A stretch of DNA of 64,000 nucleotides from Sulfoacidibacillus thermotolerans (GTDB lineage Bacteria; Bacillota; Bacilli; Alicyclobacillales; SLC66), in contig NZ_MPDK01000002.1 in the NCBI RefSeq assembly GCF_003144315.1, positions 310,001-374,000 of the forward strand. Direction: 5' to 3'. Below the pieces are notes generated by a model, which ran no database searches, was not told where the DNA came from, and was given only the letters and a program-made list of their open reading frames with translations. Made by a program: the position numbers and the translations under genes. This document shows positions 15,176-25,233 of this stretch, in pieces; position 1 is the stretch's first letter, and each line of letters opens with the position of its first letter.

Positions 15176-16932
15176 TAGACAGTCGCCTCCTTACTGACGT
15201 CATATCTGCGCTCACGCGGCCGAATCAGCGACACGTCAACATCTTCATAGGTAATTTTCGGACCATCTGGAGTCCAGTTGGCAAGCGTCGTTTTTAAGAA
15301 ACGCTCATCGTCACGCTTTGGAAAATCGGGCTTATAGTGAGCGCCTCGACTTTCATCCCGTAACAGCGCCCCAAGAGTAATGACACGCGCTAATTCAAGC
15401 ATGTTCCATAACTGGCGAGTATATGGCGCCATCTGATTTTGCCACTTCGTTTTATCTGCCATGCCGATACGCTTATAGCGCTCCATCAATTCCAGAATCT
15501 TCTCATCCGTTTTCTTTAAACGATCATTGTAACGAACAACGGTAACATTATCTGTCATCCATTGACCAAGTTCTCGCCCGATGACATACGGATTCTCAGT
15601 TCCATCCATCTTCAAGATTGCATCGTACTTATCCTGCTCTTGCTGTCTATACTGTTCAAAGAGCGACGAACCAACCGCATCGACAGACTTGTTAAGACCA
15701 TGGATATAGCGAACAGCCGCAGGCCCAGCGACCATTCCGCCAAAAATAGAAGATAACAAAGAATTCGCCCCTAGGCGATTGGCTCCATGATATTGATAAT
15801 CCGCTTCACCACAAGCAAAAAGACCTTTGACTTTGGTCATTTGGTCATAATCAACCCATAGTCCACCCATAGAATAGTGCACTGCAGGGAAAATACGCAT
15901 CGGTACCTTACGTGGGTCATCTCCAACAAACTTCTCATAAATTTCAAGAATTCCACCAAGTTTTACATTCAGCGTTGCTGCTGGAATATGGGAGACGTCA
16001 AGATATACCATATTCTCCCCATTGACACCCAGTTTCTGATCCACACATACGTGAAAGATTTCTCGTGTAGCAATATCCCGCGGGACAAGATTTCCATACT
16101 CAGGATATTTTTCCTCCAGAAAATACCAAGGTTTGCCGTCTTTATAGGTCCAGATCCGGCCACCTTCACCGCGTGCGGATTCTGACATCAAACGAAGTTT
16201 ATCGTCACCTGGAATTGCTGTCGGATGAATCTGTATAAACTCGCCGTTTGCATAAGTCAAACCTTGTTGATACACAGTGGAACCCGCAGTTCCCGTATTG
16301 ATAATCGAGTTCGTACTCTTTCCAAATATAATTCCATTGCCGCCCGTAGCAAGAATCACCGCGTCAGCAGCAAACGCCTTAATCTCCATCGTGCGCAAAT
16401 CTTGTGCGACAATGCCGCGGCAAACTTGTTCCTCGTCAATGACTGCCTTTGTAAATTCCCAACCTTCGTATTTCTGAACAAGCCCTGCTGCCTCGAACCG
16501 GCGCACTTGTTCGTCAAGTGCATACAGCATCTGCTGACCCGTTGTCGCTCCAGCAAATGCGGTACGGTGATGCTTTGTCCCACCAAAGCGCCGAAAATCA
16601 AGGAGTCCTTCGGGCGTTCGGTTAAACATGACACCCATGCGATCGAGTAAGTGTATGATCCCTGGAGCTGCCTCACACATTTTAAGGACCGGAGGCTGAT
16701 TGGCGAGAAAGTCACCGCCATAAATCGTATCATCAAAGTGAATCCAGGGAGAGTCTCCTTCCCCCTTTGTGTTCACTGCCCCGTTAATTCCACCCTGAGC
16801 GCACACAGAATGAGAGCGCTTCACAGGAACCAGTGAAAAAAGGTCAACCGGAACTCCTGATTCTGCAATTTTAATTGTGGCCATGAGACCCGCAAGTCCG
16901 CCACCCACAACGATAATTCGTTGCGAAGCCAT
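15175..16932 (-). CDS. sdhA: Succinate dehydrogenase flavoprotein subunit
   Basis: 585 residues. An N-terminal FAD-binding Rossmann motif VVGGGLAGLMATIKIAE is followed by KRSHSVCAQGGINGAV, in which the family attaches FAD covalently to histidine. QIHPTAIPG and the active-site stretch SARGEGGRIW follow, then AVHYSMGGLWVDYDQMT and GANRLGANSLLS. It oxidises succinate to fumarate at the cytoplasmic side of the membrane. It sits between sdhC and sdhB in the Bacillus order. Confidence 0.96.
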   Translation of the reverse strand: MASQRIIVVGGGLAGLMATIKIAESGVPVDLFSLVPVKRSHSVCAQGGINGAVNTKGEGDSPWIHFDDTIYGGDFLANQPPVLKMCEAAPGIIHLLDRMGVMFNRTPEGLLDFRRFGGTKHHRTAFAGATTGQQMLYALDEQVRRFEAAGLVQKYEGWEFTKAVIDEEQVCRGIVAQDLRTMEIKAFAADAVILATGGNGIIFGKSTNSIINTGTAGSTVYQQGLTYANGEFIQIHPTAIPGDDKLRLMSESARGEGGRIWTYKDGKPWYFLEEKYPEYGNLVPRDIATREIFHVCVDQKLGVNGENMVYLDVSHIPAATLNVKLGGILEIYEKFVGDDPRKVPMRIFPAVHYSMGGLWVDYDQMTKVKGLFACGEADYQYHGANRLGANSLLSSIFGGMVAGPAAVRYIHGLNKSVDAVGSSLFEQYRQQEQDKYDAILKMDGTENPYVIGRELGQWMTDNVTVVRYNDRLKKTDEKILELMERYKRIGMADKTKWQNQMAPYTRQLWNMLELARVITLGALLRDESRGAHYKPDFPKRDDERFLKTTLANWTPDGPKITYEDVDVSLIRPRERRYDVSKEATV

Positions 16933-16974
16933 CTTAAATTCCCCCTTGGCAGGTTACGCCATTCCAGCACTTCA

Positions 16975-17595
16975 TTACGCGGTATGCACAAACGCAAGCA
17001 ACGCATCAATTCCAACAAATGCAAGGATCACAAAAAACACCATCATCACGACAGCAGAAATACGCTGCGCTCGCGGACCAACAGTAATACCCCAATGCAC
17101 CATGAATGACCACAATCCGTTTGAAAAGTGAAAAGTTGCTGCAACCACGCCGATGAGCATAATCCAAAAATTAATCGGATTTGAGACGAGATTATGTACA
17201 AAGTTAAAATTGGGCTCTTGCCCACTAAATCTCGTCGTCCATAAATGATAGATTATAAAAATAAACGTGATAACCCCTGTAATGCGTTGCAAAGCAAACA
17301 TGCGATTCCTAAGCCAAGTGTACTGCTGTGCATTGTAGCCCGATGTATACGCTACATACAGCCCATACACCCCATGATAAATGAGCGGAAGAAAAATGAA
17401 GACAAATTCCACCACATGCAAATATGGGATATGCTGAATCGTATTGACTGCATTGTTAAAAGCAGTCGGCCCTTCTGTTGCTGTCGCATTGGTGAAAAAA
17501 TGCTCAAGCAAGAACAACCCAACCGGTACAACGCCAGCGAGTGTATGAAGTCGACGAAATAAAAAATCGCGGTGATTGGCTGTTGCAATAGCCAC
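16975..17595 (-). CDS. sdhC: Succinate dehydrogenase cytochrome b558 subunit
   Basis: 206 residues from a GTG at 17595, chosen because GGAAGGGGG lies 8 bp upstream; a TTG at 17601 is in frame but too close. Five hydrophobic segments are present, with histidines in FLLEHFFTN, IPYLHVVEF, FIIYHLWTTRF and VAATFHFSNGLW that fit a di-haem cytochrome b of the B. subtilis type (about 200 residues). It anchors SdhAB and reduces menaquinone. First gene of the operon. Confidence 0.93.
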   Translation of the reverse strand: MAIATANHRDFLFRRLHTLAGVVPVGLFLLEHFFTNATATEGPTAFNNAVNTIQHIPYLHVVEFVFIFLPLIYHGVYGLYVAYTSGYNAQQYTWLRNRMFALQRITGVITFIFIIYHLWTTRFSGQEPNFNFVHNLVSNPINFWIMLIGVVAATFHFSNGLWSFMVHWGITVGPRAQRISAVVMMVFFVILAFVGIDALLAFVHTA

Positions 17596-17709
17596 CGACA
17601 AGCCCCCTTCCTAACAGTTGCACGAATCTTGTCGCACACAACTTAAATTGTAGCGATTTTTTAACGAACATGTCAAGGACAACGCCTTGCTCATGATCGC
17701 TTGCGCTTC

Positions 17710-19029
17710 TTATCCTGTAGACAACTCTGTCAACGGTTCAGAACAATGGACAACAAAATCTCCCCCATAAGGCATGACAATCCACGAAAGAACACCTGTC
17801 ATTTGGATGAATTTATCAATTCTTTTCCGATCGTCTGTCGCAATCAGATAGGCACGTGTATATTCATCCTTCGTACGTCCCACTTCCAATATGCGATCCT
17901 CTGAACAAAATGCAGCCGTCTCCCACGCGCTTACATGAATTGCATCTTCTTTTTTTGCAAAATGAATCCGGACATAGTAATTTTGCACTTCTCGTAAATG
18001 AAATACTCCAACACCTGCACATGTCCCCTTTTGCTTTGGTGCAGTCGCTGGAATTGTCGGAGTGCGTAACACTTCGACAATATCTTCAATTACAGCGCTT
18101 GCCGTCGGCATTTCTCCTGCCCCCCGGCCAATGAAGGTAAGTTCACCTACCACATCTGCCTCTACCGTCACTGCATTAAATACATCACTAATGGTCGCAA
18201 GGGAATCAGATTGTGAAAGTAACTTTGGACTGACGGAAAGTCGCACTTGTCCTCCTTTATAGGATGCCTCAGCAATCAATTTAATGACACAGCCAAGCTG
18301 CTTTGCAAACGCAATGTCAACCGGCTCTATCTCCGTGATCCCCATGCGATCGACACACGCGATCTCAGTCTGAACCGGAAAGGCCATATTCGCCAAAATC
18401 GACAACTTGTATGCTGCATCATACCCTTCCACATCACTTTGCGGCGCCGCTTCTGCATATCCGAGTTGCTGTGCTTCTGCGAGCGCTTGTGCAAAAGTCA
18501 CTTCCGCTCCCTGCATGCGCGTCAAAATGTAATTTGACGTTCCATTTAGAATCCCACGAATGGAAGTAACGCGGTTTGCTGTAAGGTAAGCTTGTAGCAT
18601 TCGAACAATCGGAATCCCGCCAGCTACACTCGCTTCATAGAGAAGACGTACACCCGCGTTCTTTGCTATGAGCGCCAATTCATCTCCATGTTTGGCAAGT
18701 AATTCTTTATTGGCAGTAATCACATGCTTTCCAGCTTGCAGTGCACTGCGGATATACCCGAGCGCTGGTTCGATGCCCCCCATGACTTCGACCACGATCG
18801 AAATTTCGGGATCTACCAAAACAGATATGGCATCTGTCGTCAAAAAGTCTTGGTCGATCCGAACACTGCGTTGTTTTTGTAAATTTTGCACGAGCGCTCG
18901 TTTGACGCGCACCTGAAACCCCGTTTGTGCAATAATGTGGTCTTCATTGGCTAACAGCGATTTTACAACGCCCGAACCCACCGTACCGAGCCCCAACAGC
19001 CCAATGTAAATCTGTTTTACGTTGGCCAT
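17710..19029 (-). CDS. hom: Homoserine dehydrogenase
   Basis: 439 residues from the ATG at 19029, which has GGAGGAATAAT; the longer open frame overlaps metX and lacks a site. The Rossmann motif is IGLLGLGTVGSGVV. The substrate region has NGTSNYILTRM and a QLGYAEAAPQSDVEGYDAAYK stretch (catalytic Lys). A C-terminal ACT-like domain from about residue 350 suggests feedback control. It reduces aspartate semialdehyde to homoserine. The gene follows metX by about 10 bp, so it shares the SAM riboswitch upstream of metX. Confidence 0.94.
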   Translation of the reverse strand: MANVKQIYIGLLGLGTVGSGVVKSLLANEDHIIAQTGFQVRVKRALVQNLQKQRSVRIDQDFLTTDAISVLVDPEISIVVEVMGGIEPALGYIRSALQAGKHVITANKELLAKHGDELALIAKNAGVRLLYEASVAGGIPIVRMLQAYLTANRVTSIRGILNGTSNYILTRMQGAEVTFAQALAEAQQLGYAEAAPQSDVEGYDAAYKLSILANMAFPVQTEIACVDRMGITEIEPVDIAFAKQLGCVIKLIAEASYKGGQVRLSVSPKLLSQSDSLATISDVFNAVTVEADVVGELTFIGRGAGEMPTASAVIEDIVEVLRTPTIPATAPKQKGTCAGVGVFHLREVQNYYVRIHFAKKEDAIHVSAWETAAFCSEDRILEVGRTKDEYTRAYLIATDDRKRIDKFIQMTGVLSWIVMPYGGDFVVHCSEPLTELSTG

Positions 19030-19039
19030 ATTATTCCTC

Positions 19040-20155
19040 CTATAATGCCTGTTCATCCAAATTTGTAACTGCCAAAAACGGGGCAATTAACTCGGACAGT
19101 TGTTCGAATTCCAGCAAAAACGCATCATGGCCATATACACTGTCGATTTCTGCATAGGTAGCCGACACCCGACAAGTTCTAGCGAGTTCAACCGCTTGGC
19201 GAATCTCCGTTGGAGGATACAGCAAATCATCGCGAATACCGATCCACAATAAGTCAGCTTTGATTTGCTGCAATGCAGCTCTCATTCCTCCTCGCCCCTC
19301 CCCAATATCGTGCAAATCCATCGCGCGCAATAGCGTCAAATAGGATTCGGCGTCAAACCGTGCGACAAATTTATCTCCCTGATACCTGAGGTAGCGTGCT
19401 ACTTCCGCATCGAGCGGTTGCTCACTGCTAAACTGTCGTCCAAAACGTTGCTCAAATAGTTGGGCTGTACGATACGTAATCATCCCGATCATGCGAGCGA
19501 TCCGCATGCCATCCTCAGGGAATCGACTGACTGCCGCATATTCACCCGAAAGATAGTTTGAGTCACTTTGAATCGCGCAGCGCATGACCTCATTATATGC
19601 GAGTCCCATCGCGGAAAAAGCTGGATTTGCCGCAATGACAACAGCCCTGGCGACATCATTTGGATACAAAAGAGGCCATTCCAACGCTTGCATGCCACCC
19701 ATAGAACCACCTAAAACGGCGTGTAACTTCCTTACACCTAGTTGACGAAGTAAATAATATTGAACATGAACCATGTCACGAATCGTAATCAATGGAAATT
19801 TCGAGCCGTATACGCGATCTGTCCCAGGAATCAGACTGGCTGGCCCAGTCGTTCCTGCACACCCGCCGAGCACATTGCTAGACACAACAAAATAACGGTT
19901 GGTATCAATGGCTCGACCAGGTCCAATCAATGGCCCCCACCACCCTTGGCGGCTTTTGCTATCTGCAGCGTGCGCATCTCCTGTAAGCGCGTGGCAGATC
20001 AGCACAACATTCGTTCCATTCGCATTCATCGTCCCGCATGTCTCATAGGCGATCTCTACTTGATCTAAGCGCTCTCCGCGCTCTGTTTCATAATGCTCAA
20101 GTCTCATTACATGTGAAGTTGTTGGCGTCCATTTTGTTTGTCCCTTTAGCCCCAT
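19040..20155 (-). CDS. metX: Homoserine O-acetyltransferase (or O-succinyltransferase of the MetX fold)
   Basis: 371 residues from the ATG at 20155, behind GTGGGGGA; the upstream in-frame TTG lies in the terminator U tract and is rejected. Alpha/beta-hydrolase fold: CHALTGDAHAADS, GWWGPLIGPGRAIDT, VVSSNVLGGCAGTTGP, and the nucleophile elbow AVLGGSMGGMQALEW with the catalytic Ser. The catalytic Asp is in IGIRDDLLYPP and the His in YGHDAFLLE. It activates homoserine for methionine synthesis. Regulated by the S-box upstream. Confidence 0.94.
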   Translation of the reverse strand: MGLKGQTKWTPTTSHVMRLEHYETERGERLDQVEIAYETCGTMNANGTNVVLICHALTGDAHAADSKSRQGWWGPLIGPGRAIDTNRYFVVSSNVLGGCAGTTGPASLIPGTDRVYGSKFPLITIRDMVHVQYYLLRQLGVRKLHAVLGGSMGGMQALEWPLLYPNDVARAVVIAANPAFSAMGLAYNEVMRCAIQSDSNYLSGEYAAVSRFPEDGMRIARMIGMITYRTAQLFEQRFGRQFSSEQPLDAEVARYLRYQGDKFVARFDAESYLTLLRAMDLHDIGEGRGGMRAALQQIKADLLWIGIRDDLLYPPTEIRQAVELARTCRVSATYAEIDSVYGHDAFLLEFEQLSELIAPFLAVTNLDEQAL

Positions 20156-20176
20156 CGTCGAATCCCCCACAAACAA

Positions 20177-20206
20177 ACACCCCCTCTTTTTGTCAAGAGG
20201 GGGTGT
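20177..20206 (-). terminator. Intrinsic terminator of the SAM riboswitch
   Basis: ACACCCCCTCTT / AAGAGGGGGTGT, 12-base perfect stem, followed on the minus strand by TTGTTTGTG. It is the expression platform between the aptamer and metX. Confidence 0.9.
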
Positions 20207-20223
20207 CTATCACTCACGTCTCC

Positions 20224-20335
20224 CTCTTATCTGCCAGAGCCTAAGCTCTGCTGGAATTGGCACCTTTCCTTTGCTAACGCAAAAGACGGTTGCCGGGCTT
20301 CATCGGGCCAGTCCCTCCGCCACTCTCGATAAGAG
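20224..20335 (-). ncRNA. SAM-I (S-box) riboswitch
   Basis: Minus strand: CTCTTATC (P1 5'), then GAGAGTGGCGGAGGGACTGG, CCCGATGAAGCCCGGCAACC, AAGGTGCCAATTCCAGCAGA and the closing GATAAGAG (P1 3'). All conserved S-box blocks are in order. With SAM bound the terminator at 20177-20206 should form and shut off metX-hom. Confidence 0.97.
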
Positions 20336-20362
20336 ATTTCTTTTCGGTTGTTATTTCTTGTT

Positions 20363-20391
20363 ATGCTATCATATGACCGCAACATGGTCAA
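20363..20391 (-). promoter_or_regulatory. Candidate sigma-A promoter of the metX-hom leader
   Basis: Minus strand TTGACC (20386-20391), 17 bp, TAGCAT (20363-20368). It would start transcription about 20 bp before the S-box. Confidence 0.5.
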
Positions 20392-20408
20392 CAACGAGAT
20401 TAGGTGAT

Positions 20409-21224
20409 TTATTTGCGAATCAAAAGCTCATCTGCGCCCAGCAATAATTGTCTCATCCGCGTATGACAGGCATGCATCACTTGGGCAACACGCCACGCAC
20501 TGCGACCCAGTATCCGAACAACGAGTCCATTTTTACTTAACGCACTACATCCGCCATATACATCATCTTCCGAAAATTGATTAAGCAAAGCCTGTAAAGT
20601 AGCTACATGTGTATTCGCAACACGCTCAGAAAGTGCGTAAAACGTTCCAACATGTGTAAAGGAGCCAAACGAGGACGAAACAAATAGAGACTCACGCCTT
20701 GGTTCCAACAAAATTGCATCCCATACGACACACTGCTGCTCCCAATAAACGATAAAACGACTTTCGTAACGCTCAAAACAAAACACTTCTCCCTTACCTA
20801 CACGTCCTGGTGTAAGAATTTCCCCAACCATAGCCGTTGCACCAGACGTCATATAAACTTGCGTCTCTCCCTCAAAAAGACTTCCAGCAAAAGGGACGAC
20901 AGGTTCCGGCATATACTCAAAGACTGCATCTTGCGCCACATAAAACGATTGCATCTGACGACTCGGTTGCAAAGAGGGAGATGGATGTAACTTAGCAGAA
21001 GCTTGATTTGTCAAGTAAAGCTTTGCTCCACTTTTTACTGAACAAACAATCCGTTGTGTATCTCCTCCAAAAAGTCCGGGTGAAGCGTCCATCAAATACA
21101 AAATAAGGCCGCCATCTGCCCGTTCAAAAGGCTTAGCCACTTTTAACGGTGCCTGCTGTTTTGAGACAATTAACCGCGTGCGTCCTTCACGATTCACCAC
21201 AGCCCCTTCCCAACGACCATTCAC
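20409..21224 (-). CDS. ureD: Urease accessory protein UreD/UreH
   Basis: 271 residues. The order [37 protein letters not shown], and [20 protein letters not shown] follows the UreD family (scaffold that binds apo-urease and takes nickel from UreG). [13 protein letters not shown] and a C-terminal arginine-rich region are also typical. Its start overlaps the end of ureG by 4 bp. It is the last gene of the urease operon and ends 70 bp before the divergent-free metX promoter region. Confidence 0.9.
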   Translation of the reverse strand: MNGRWEGAVVNREGRTRLIVSKQQAPLKVAKPFERADGGLILYLMDASPGLFGGDTQRIVCSVKSGAKLYLTNQASAKLHPSPSLQPSRQMQSFYVAQDAVFEYMPEPVVPFAGSLFEGETQVYMTSGATAMVGEILTPGRVGKGEVFCFERYESRFIVYWEQQCVVWDAILLEPRRESLFVSSSFGSFTHVGTFYALSERVANTHVATLQALLNQFSEDDVYGGCSALSKNGLVVRILGRSAWRVAQVMHACHTRMRQLLLGADELLIRK

Positions 21225-21892
21225 GAGAGCAATGCCGCCCGTTGCGATAAACGCTCTGTCAACCAGGCAACAAGTGATGCAACGCCAACATCAGAAAAAA
21301 GATCAGTCATCACAAAGGGCCGCTCCCCGCGCATTTTTTTCGTGTCATTTTCCATTACGTGCAAATTCACTCGCACATATTTTGCTAAATCAATTTTATT
21401 GATAACCAAGAGATCAGATCGCAAAATTCCCGGTCCACCTTTGCGAGGAATCTTTTCTCCTTGCGCTACATCGATGACATAAATAAAGACATCTACTAAT
21501 TCTGGACTAAATGCAGCAGCTAGATTGTCTCCCCCACTCTCCAAAAAAATGAGGTCTAAATCAGGAAAGCGCTGCTCCAGTTCCGCGATCGCTTCAAGAT
21601 TCATCGAAACGTCCTCACGAATCGCCGTATGTGGACACCCGCCTGTTTCTACACCAAGAATTCTACTTTCTGGGAGCACTCCCGAATTTACTAGAATTAA
21701 CGCATCTTCTTTCGTATAGATGTCGTTTGTAATGACGGCAACACTATACTTCTCTTTTAACTTGGCGCAAAGCTTCTCTACAAGCGCTGTCTTCCCTGAT
21801 CCAACAGGCCCCCCAACGCCAATACGCAGTGGTCGCACATCAGAAATTACAGGTGCCTCCCACTCGTCATGATGATGACCCCCTTCACACAT
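21221..21892 (-). CDS. ureG: Urease accessory GTPase UreG
   Basis: 223 residues. P-loop [27 protein letters not shown], the metal-binding [15 protein letters not shown] (C-P-H), [13 protein letters not shown] and [11 protein letters not shown] (NKxD). It hydrolyses GTP to drive nickel insertion. The N-terminus has [10 protein letters not shown], a short His-rich stretch that may hold nickel, of interest because no ureE is present. It overlaps ureD. Confidence 0.96.
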   Translation of the reverse strand: MCEGGHHHDEWEAPVISDVRPLRIGVGGPVGSGKTALVEKLCAKLKEKYSVAVITNDIYTKEDALILVNSGVLPESRILGVETGGCPHTAIREDVSMNLEAIAELEQRFPDLDLIFLESGGDNLAAAFSPELVDVFIYVIDVAQGEKIPRKGGPGILRSDLLVINKIDLAKYVRVNLHVMENDTKKMRGERPFVMTDLFSDVGVASLVAWLTERLSQRAALLS

Positions 21893-21933
21893 GTCACCTT
21901 ACCCCTTTCTCTTTCTGACTAATTTCACCGCGA

Positions 21934-22662
21934 CTACGACATAAACAACCGTGAATAGAGCGTTTCATGTCTCATCCCCTGTATTTCGTGAAAGATTGCT
22001 GCATTCGCTAAATGAAAAAAAGCTGGCGGCTGCTTAACTAAATCTAAAGCTATGTCTTCTAACGCAGGAAATAGTGAGGCAAGCGTTTTTTGCCCTTCGG
22101 TTTGACCAATCACCGTAGCGCGTACAGCATTTTGCACGAGTGCATTTACTGCTGAATAGAGATAGGTAGCAATCGCAAGCTTTTGATCGATACCTAGATA
22201 CGCGCATACAAAGCCATGCACGATCGCTCCATTGCCATAACATATGCCTTTACGAATCATGGCATCATACAATTGCAAATGCGAATGTGGATACAATTCT
22301 AATGTCATACGCAGATATTGCCGCCCAATCTTTGTACTGCCCTCGCGTGATTCACGAGCAAGTTTTGAAAGAGTGAGCCGATAATCGAGCAATGCAATGG
22401 ACTGCTCAAATTCAGTGCGCGCCGGTAGATCAGAAAAACGTTCCATGTACTCAGTGACCAAATAATAAGAAAAATACACTCCCGGTGCTTCCATTGTTGC
22501 AAAACTCCCGCGGAGGAGATCCTCTAACCAACGCTGTAAACTATAAACATCGCTCACTGTTTTTTCTGCAAGAGCCGTCTCTAAGCCAAAAGAATGCGAA
22601 AAAGCACCTGTCGGGAAACCCGAATCCGCTAATTGTAAGAGCGGGAGTATACACCCTTTCAC
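21934..22662 (-). CDS. ureF: Urease accessory protein UreF
   Basis: 242 residues, all helical in character. The N-terminal LLQLADSGFPTGAFSHSFGLE is the UreF signature. YGNGAIVHGFVCAYLGID and LVQNAVRATVIGQTEGQ also fit. UreF joins UreD and UreG in the nickel-loading complex. It lies between the fused ureBC and ureG. Confidence 0.92.
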   Translation of the reverse strand: MKGCILPLLQLADSGFPTGAFSHSFGLETALAEKTVSDVYSLQRWLEDLLRGSFATMEAPGVYFSYYLVTEYMERFSDLPARTEFEQSIALLDYRLTLSKLARESREGSTKIGRQYLRMTLELYPHSHLQLYDAMIRKGICYGNGAIVHGFVCAYLGIDQKLAIATYLYSAVNALVQNAVRATVIGQTEGQKTLASLFPALEDIALDLVKQPPAFFHLANAAIFHEIQGMRHETLYSRLFMS

Positions 22663-22715
22663 CAGAGTCCATCTCCTTGTCGTGAACCACTCAGATCCGC
22701 TTTACATAGCCAGTA

Positions 22716-24773
22716 TTAAAATAAAAAATAACGTTGTGTCAGAGGCAATTGCACTGCTGGCTCACAAGTAACGAGTTCCTGATTAACCCGCACCTCATAC
22801 GTTTCCGGATTCACCTCAATCTCTGGCAATGCGTGATTATGGATCATGTCGCGCTTCCCTATCGTTCGGCAGTTTTTTACTGGGAATACCGTCTTCTCTA
22901 GCCCTAATTGCAAATGTACCCCTTGTTCAATCGCTGCTTGCGACAAAAAAGTGAGCGAAGAACGTGGAACAGCTTTACCAAACGCACCGAACATTGGACG
23001 GTATCGCTGTGGTTGCGGCGTAGGAATTGACGCATTTGGATCACCCATGACAGCGTGCGCAATCATCCCACCTTTTAACACCATCTCTGGCTTTACACCA
23101 AAAAAATCTGGTTTCCACAAAACAAGATCCGCCCATTTACCCGGTTCAATCGACCCCACATAATCAGCAATGCCATGAGCGAGTGCTGGATTAATCGTGT
23201 ATTTCGCTAGATATCGCTTGACGCGATAATTGTCATTTGAAGCAGTATCTTCTGGTAACCGCCCGCGTTGCACTTTCATTTTATGAGCCGTTTGCCAGGT
23301 GCGTAGGATCACCTCGCCTACTCGTCCCATGGCTTGTGAATCGGAACTGATCATGCTAATCACGCCTAAATCATGCAAAACATCTTCAGCGGCAATCGTT
23401 TCGGGCCGAATGCGCGAATCTGCAAAGGCCACATCCTCAGGAATGCGACTATCCAAGTGATGACAGACCATCAACATGTCAAGATGCTCTTCGATCGTAT
23501 TGACTGTAAAAGGCCGTGTAGGATTCGTCGAAGAGGGTAGAATATTTGGTTCTCCAGCCAAGCGAATAATATCTGGTGCATGCCCCCCACCAGCGCCCTC
23601 AGTATGGTAGGTATGAATAACCCGTCCACCGATCGCTTCGCGTGTATCCTCAACAAATCCAGCTTCATTTAACGTGTCTGTATGAATAGCGACTTGTACA
23701 TCATAAGCGTCAGCCACTTTCAGACAAGCATCGATTGCAGCAGGCGTCGTCCCCCAATCTTCATGCAACTTTAGGCCAATGGCACCAGCTTGAATCTGTT
23801 CAACCAACACTTCTTGTTCAGATGCATTCCCTTTTCCAAGAAAACCGAGATTTACAGGAAAGGCCTCTGCAGATTCTAACATGCGCCAAATATAAAAAGC
23901 GCCTGGCGTACAAGTCGTCGCATTTGTCCCCGTAGCTGGCCCCGTTCCGCCCCCGATCATTGTCGTAATCCCTGAGCTGATCGCCGCTTCGATCTGTTGT
24001 GGACTAATAAAATGAATGTGCGCATCAATCCCGCCCGCAGTCACAAGCAGACCTTCGCCTGCGATGATTTCCGTCCCAGCTCCGATCACAAGTTGCGGAT
24101 CTACTCGATCCATCGTATCGGGATTGCCTGCTTTGCCAATGGCGACAATTCTCCCATCTCGCACACCAATATCTGCCTTTACAATCCCCCAATGATCGAT
24201 GATCAGTGCATTTGTAATGATCAGGTCGGGTGTCCCTTGAGCACGCGTAGCATGAGAGGACTGTCCCATGCCATCGCGCACCACTTTGCCACCACCGAAC
24301 TTACACTCATCTCCATATACCGTAAAATCCTGCTCTACCTCAATCCACAAATCTGTATCTGCTAATCGCACACGATCTCCCACTGTAGGGCCGTACATAG
24401 CTACATACGATGCCCGCGGCAACTCTACGCCCGCTTGAATCGAAGCCTCAAGGTGAGCTACTTCATCCCCGATTGCGCCATTTGTCATGCCACGGTGCCC
24501 TTTTATCACCTGCCGCCCGCCAAATGCAACAAGTGTCACGGGTTTCTCTTCGCCGGGCTCAAATCGAACTGCAGTTCCGGATGGAATATTCAAACGCATT
24601 CCGCGCGCTTTTGCTCGATCAAATTTAAGTTGGGGATTCACTTCATAAAAATGGTAATGAGATCCAACTTGAACTGGGCGGTCTCCCGTATTCACCACAT
24701 GTACTGTCACGATTTTTCGCCCTTGATTGATTAACACTGGCTCTGCTCGCAATTCATAAGCCCCTGGCTTCAT
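22716..24773 (-). CDS. ureC: Urease beta-alpha fusion (UreB-UreC in one polypeptide)
   Basis: 685 residues in one uninterrupted frame. Residues 1-95 are UreB ([36 protein letters not shown]). A linker at about 96-120 ([19 protein letters not shown]) leads into UreC from about 121 ([20 protein letters not shown]). All nickel-site residues are present: His252 and His254 ([10 protein letters not shown]), carbamylated Lys335 (GLKLHEDW), His337, His364, His390 and Asp478 ([10 protein letters not shown]); the mobile-flap His is in [12 protein letters not shown]. Separate ureB and ureC genes are the bacterial rule, and known fusions (Helicobacter) join gamma to beta. There is no stop or ATG-RBS pair at the junction, so a single product is likely. 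Confidence 0.93.
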   Translation of the reverse strand: MKPGAYELRAEPVLINQGRKIVTVHVVNTGDRPVQVGSHYHFYEVNPQLKFDRAKARGMRLNIPSGTAVRFEPGEEKPVTLVAFGGRQVIKGHRGMTNGAIGDEVAHLEASIQAGVELPRASYVAMYGPTVGDRVRLADTDLWIEVEQDFTVYGDECKFGGGKVVRDGMGQSSHATRAQGTPDLIITNALIIDHWGIVKADIGVRDGRIVAIGKAGNPDTMDRVDPQLVIGAGTEIIAGEGLLVTAGGIDAHIHFISPQQIEAAISSGITTMIGGGTGPATGTNATTCTPGAFYIWRMLESAEAFPVNLGFLGKGNASEQEVLVEQIQAGAIGLKLHEDWGTTPAAIDACLKVADAYDVQVAIHTDTLNEAGFVEDTREAIGGRVIHTYHTEGAGGGHAPDIIRLAGEPNILPSSTNPTRPFTVNTIEEHLDMLMVCHHLDSRIPEDVAFADSRIRPETIAAEDVLHDLGVISMISSDSQAMGRVGEVILRTWQTAHKMKVQRGRLPEDTASNDNYRVKRYLAKYTINPALAHGIADYVGSIEPGKWADLVLWKPDFFGVKPEMVLKGGMIAHAVMGDPNASIPTPQPQRYRPMFGAFGKAVPRSSLTFLSQAAIEQGVHLQLGLEKTVFPVKNCRTIGKRDMIHNHALPEIEVNPETYEVRVNQELVTCEPAVQLPLTQRYFLF

Positions 24774-24802
24774 TATTCTGCCCGCCTCCGATCTGCTTTG
24801 TG

Positions 24803-25114
24803 CTAGAGCCTAGGCCGAATAGGCTGGTGTACTGTTACAAGTTTTGTCCCATCTGGAAATGTCGCTTCTACTTGCACCTCTTCAATCATTTCAGCCACTC
24901 CGTCAAGTACATCTTGCTCGTCTAAAATGGTTGCCCCATACTCCATCAACTCCGCGACTGTTTTCCCATCGCGCGCTCCTTCTAAAATTTCATAAGAAAT
25001 AAGCGCAACCGCCTCAGGGTAATTTAACTTCAGTCCACGCTGTTGGCGGCGTCGACTCAAATCTGCTGCCACAACTAACAGGAGCTTTTCTTGTTCACGA
25101 TCCGTTAAGTGCAT
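24803..25114 (-). CDS. ureA: Urease gamma subunit
   Basis: 103 residues (family about 100). [59 protein letters not shown] and [20 protein letters not shown] match UreA in order. It is the first gene of the operon ureA-ureBC-ureF-ureG-ureD on the minus strand; I see no ureE and no nickel permease of the UreH/NixA type next to it. Confidence 0.95.
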   Translation of the reverse strand: MHLTDREQEKLLLVVAADLSRRRQQRGLKLNYPEAVALISYEILEGARDGKTVAELMEYGATILDEQDVLDGVAEMIEEVQVEATFPDGTKLVTVHQPIRPRL

Positions 25115-25178
25115 CTGACGTTAGACTCCTTTACCAAATGACTATGTCATCATCTATTACAAGAATTACAGGAATCTT

Positions 25179-25223
25179 GTGATAACTATACGCAATCCCT
25201 CTTTTTGCGTCAAGTTATATCAC
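25179..25223. promoter_or_regulatory. Long imperfect palindrome upstream of ureA
   Basis: GTGATAACT (25179-25187) and AGTTATATCAC (25213-25223) enclose ACGCAA (25190-25195) and TTGCGT (25205-25210). It lies 65-110 bp before the ureA start. It could be the operator of the urease promoter or a hairpin in the leader. It does not match the NikR pattern GTATGA-N16-TCATAC. Confidence 0.45.
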
Positions 25224-25233
25224 ATTTGAAACG

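Noticed and set aside
22716-24773. ureB and ureC as two genes with a lost boundary
   Set aside because: No stop codon, start codon with ribosome site or frame shift is present at the junction; the frame is continuous, so I report a fusion.
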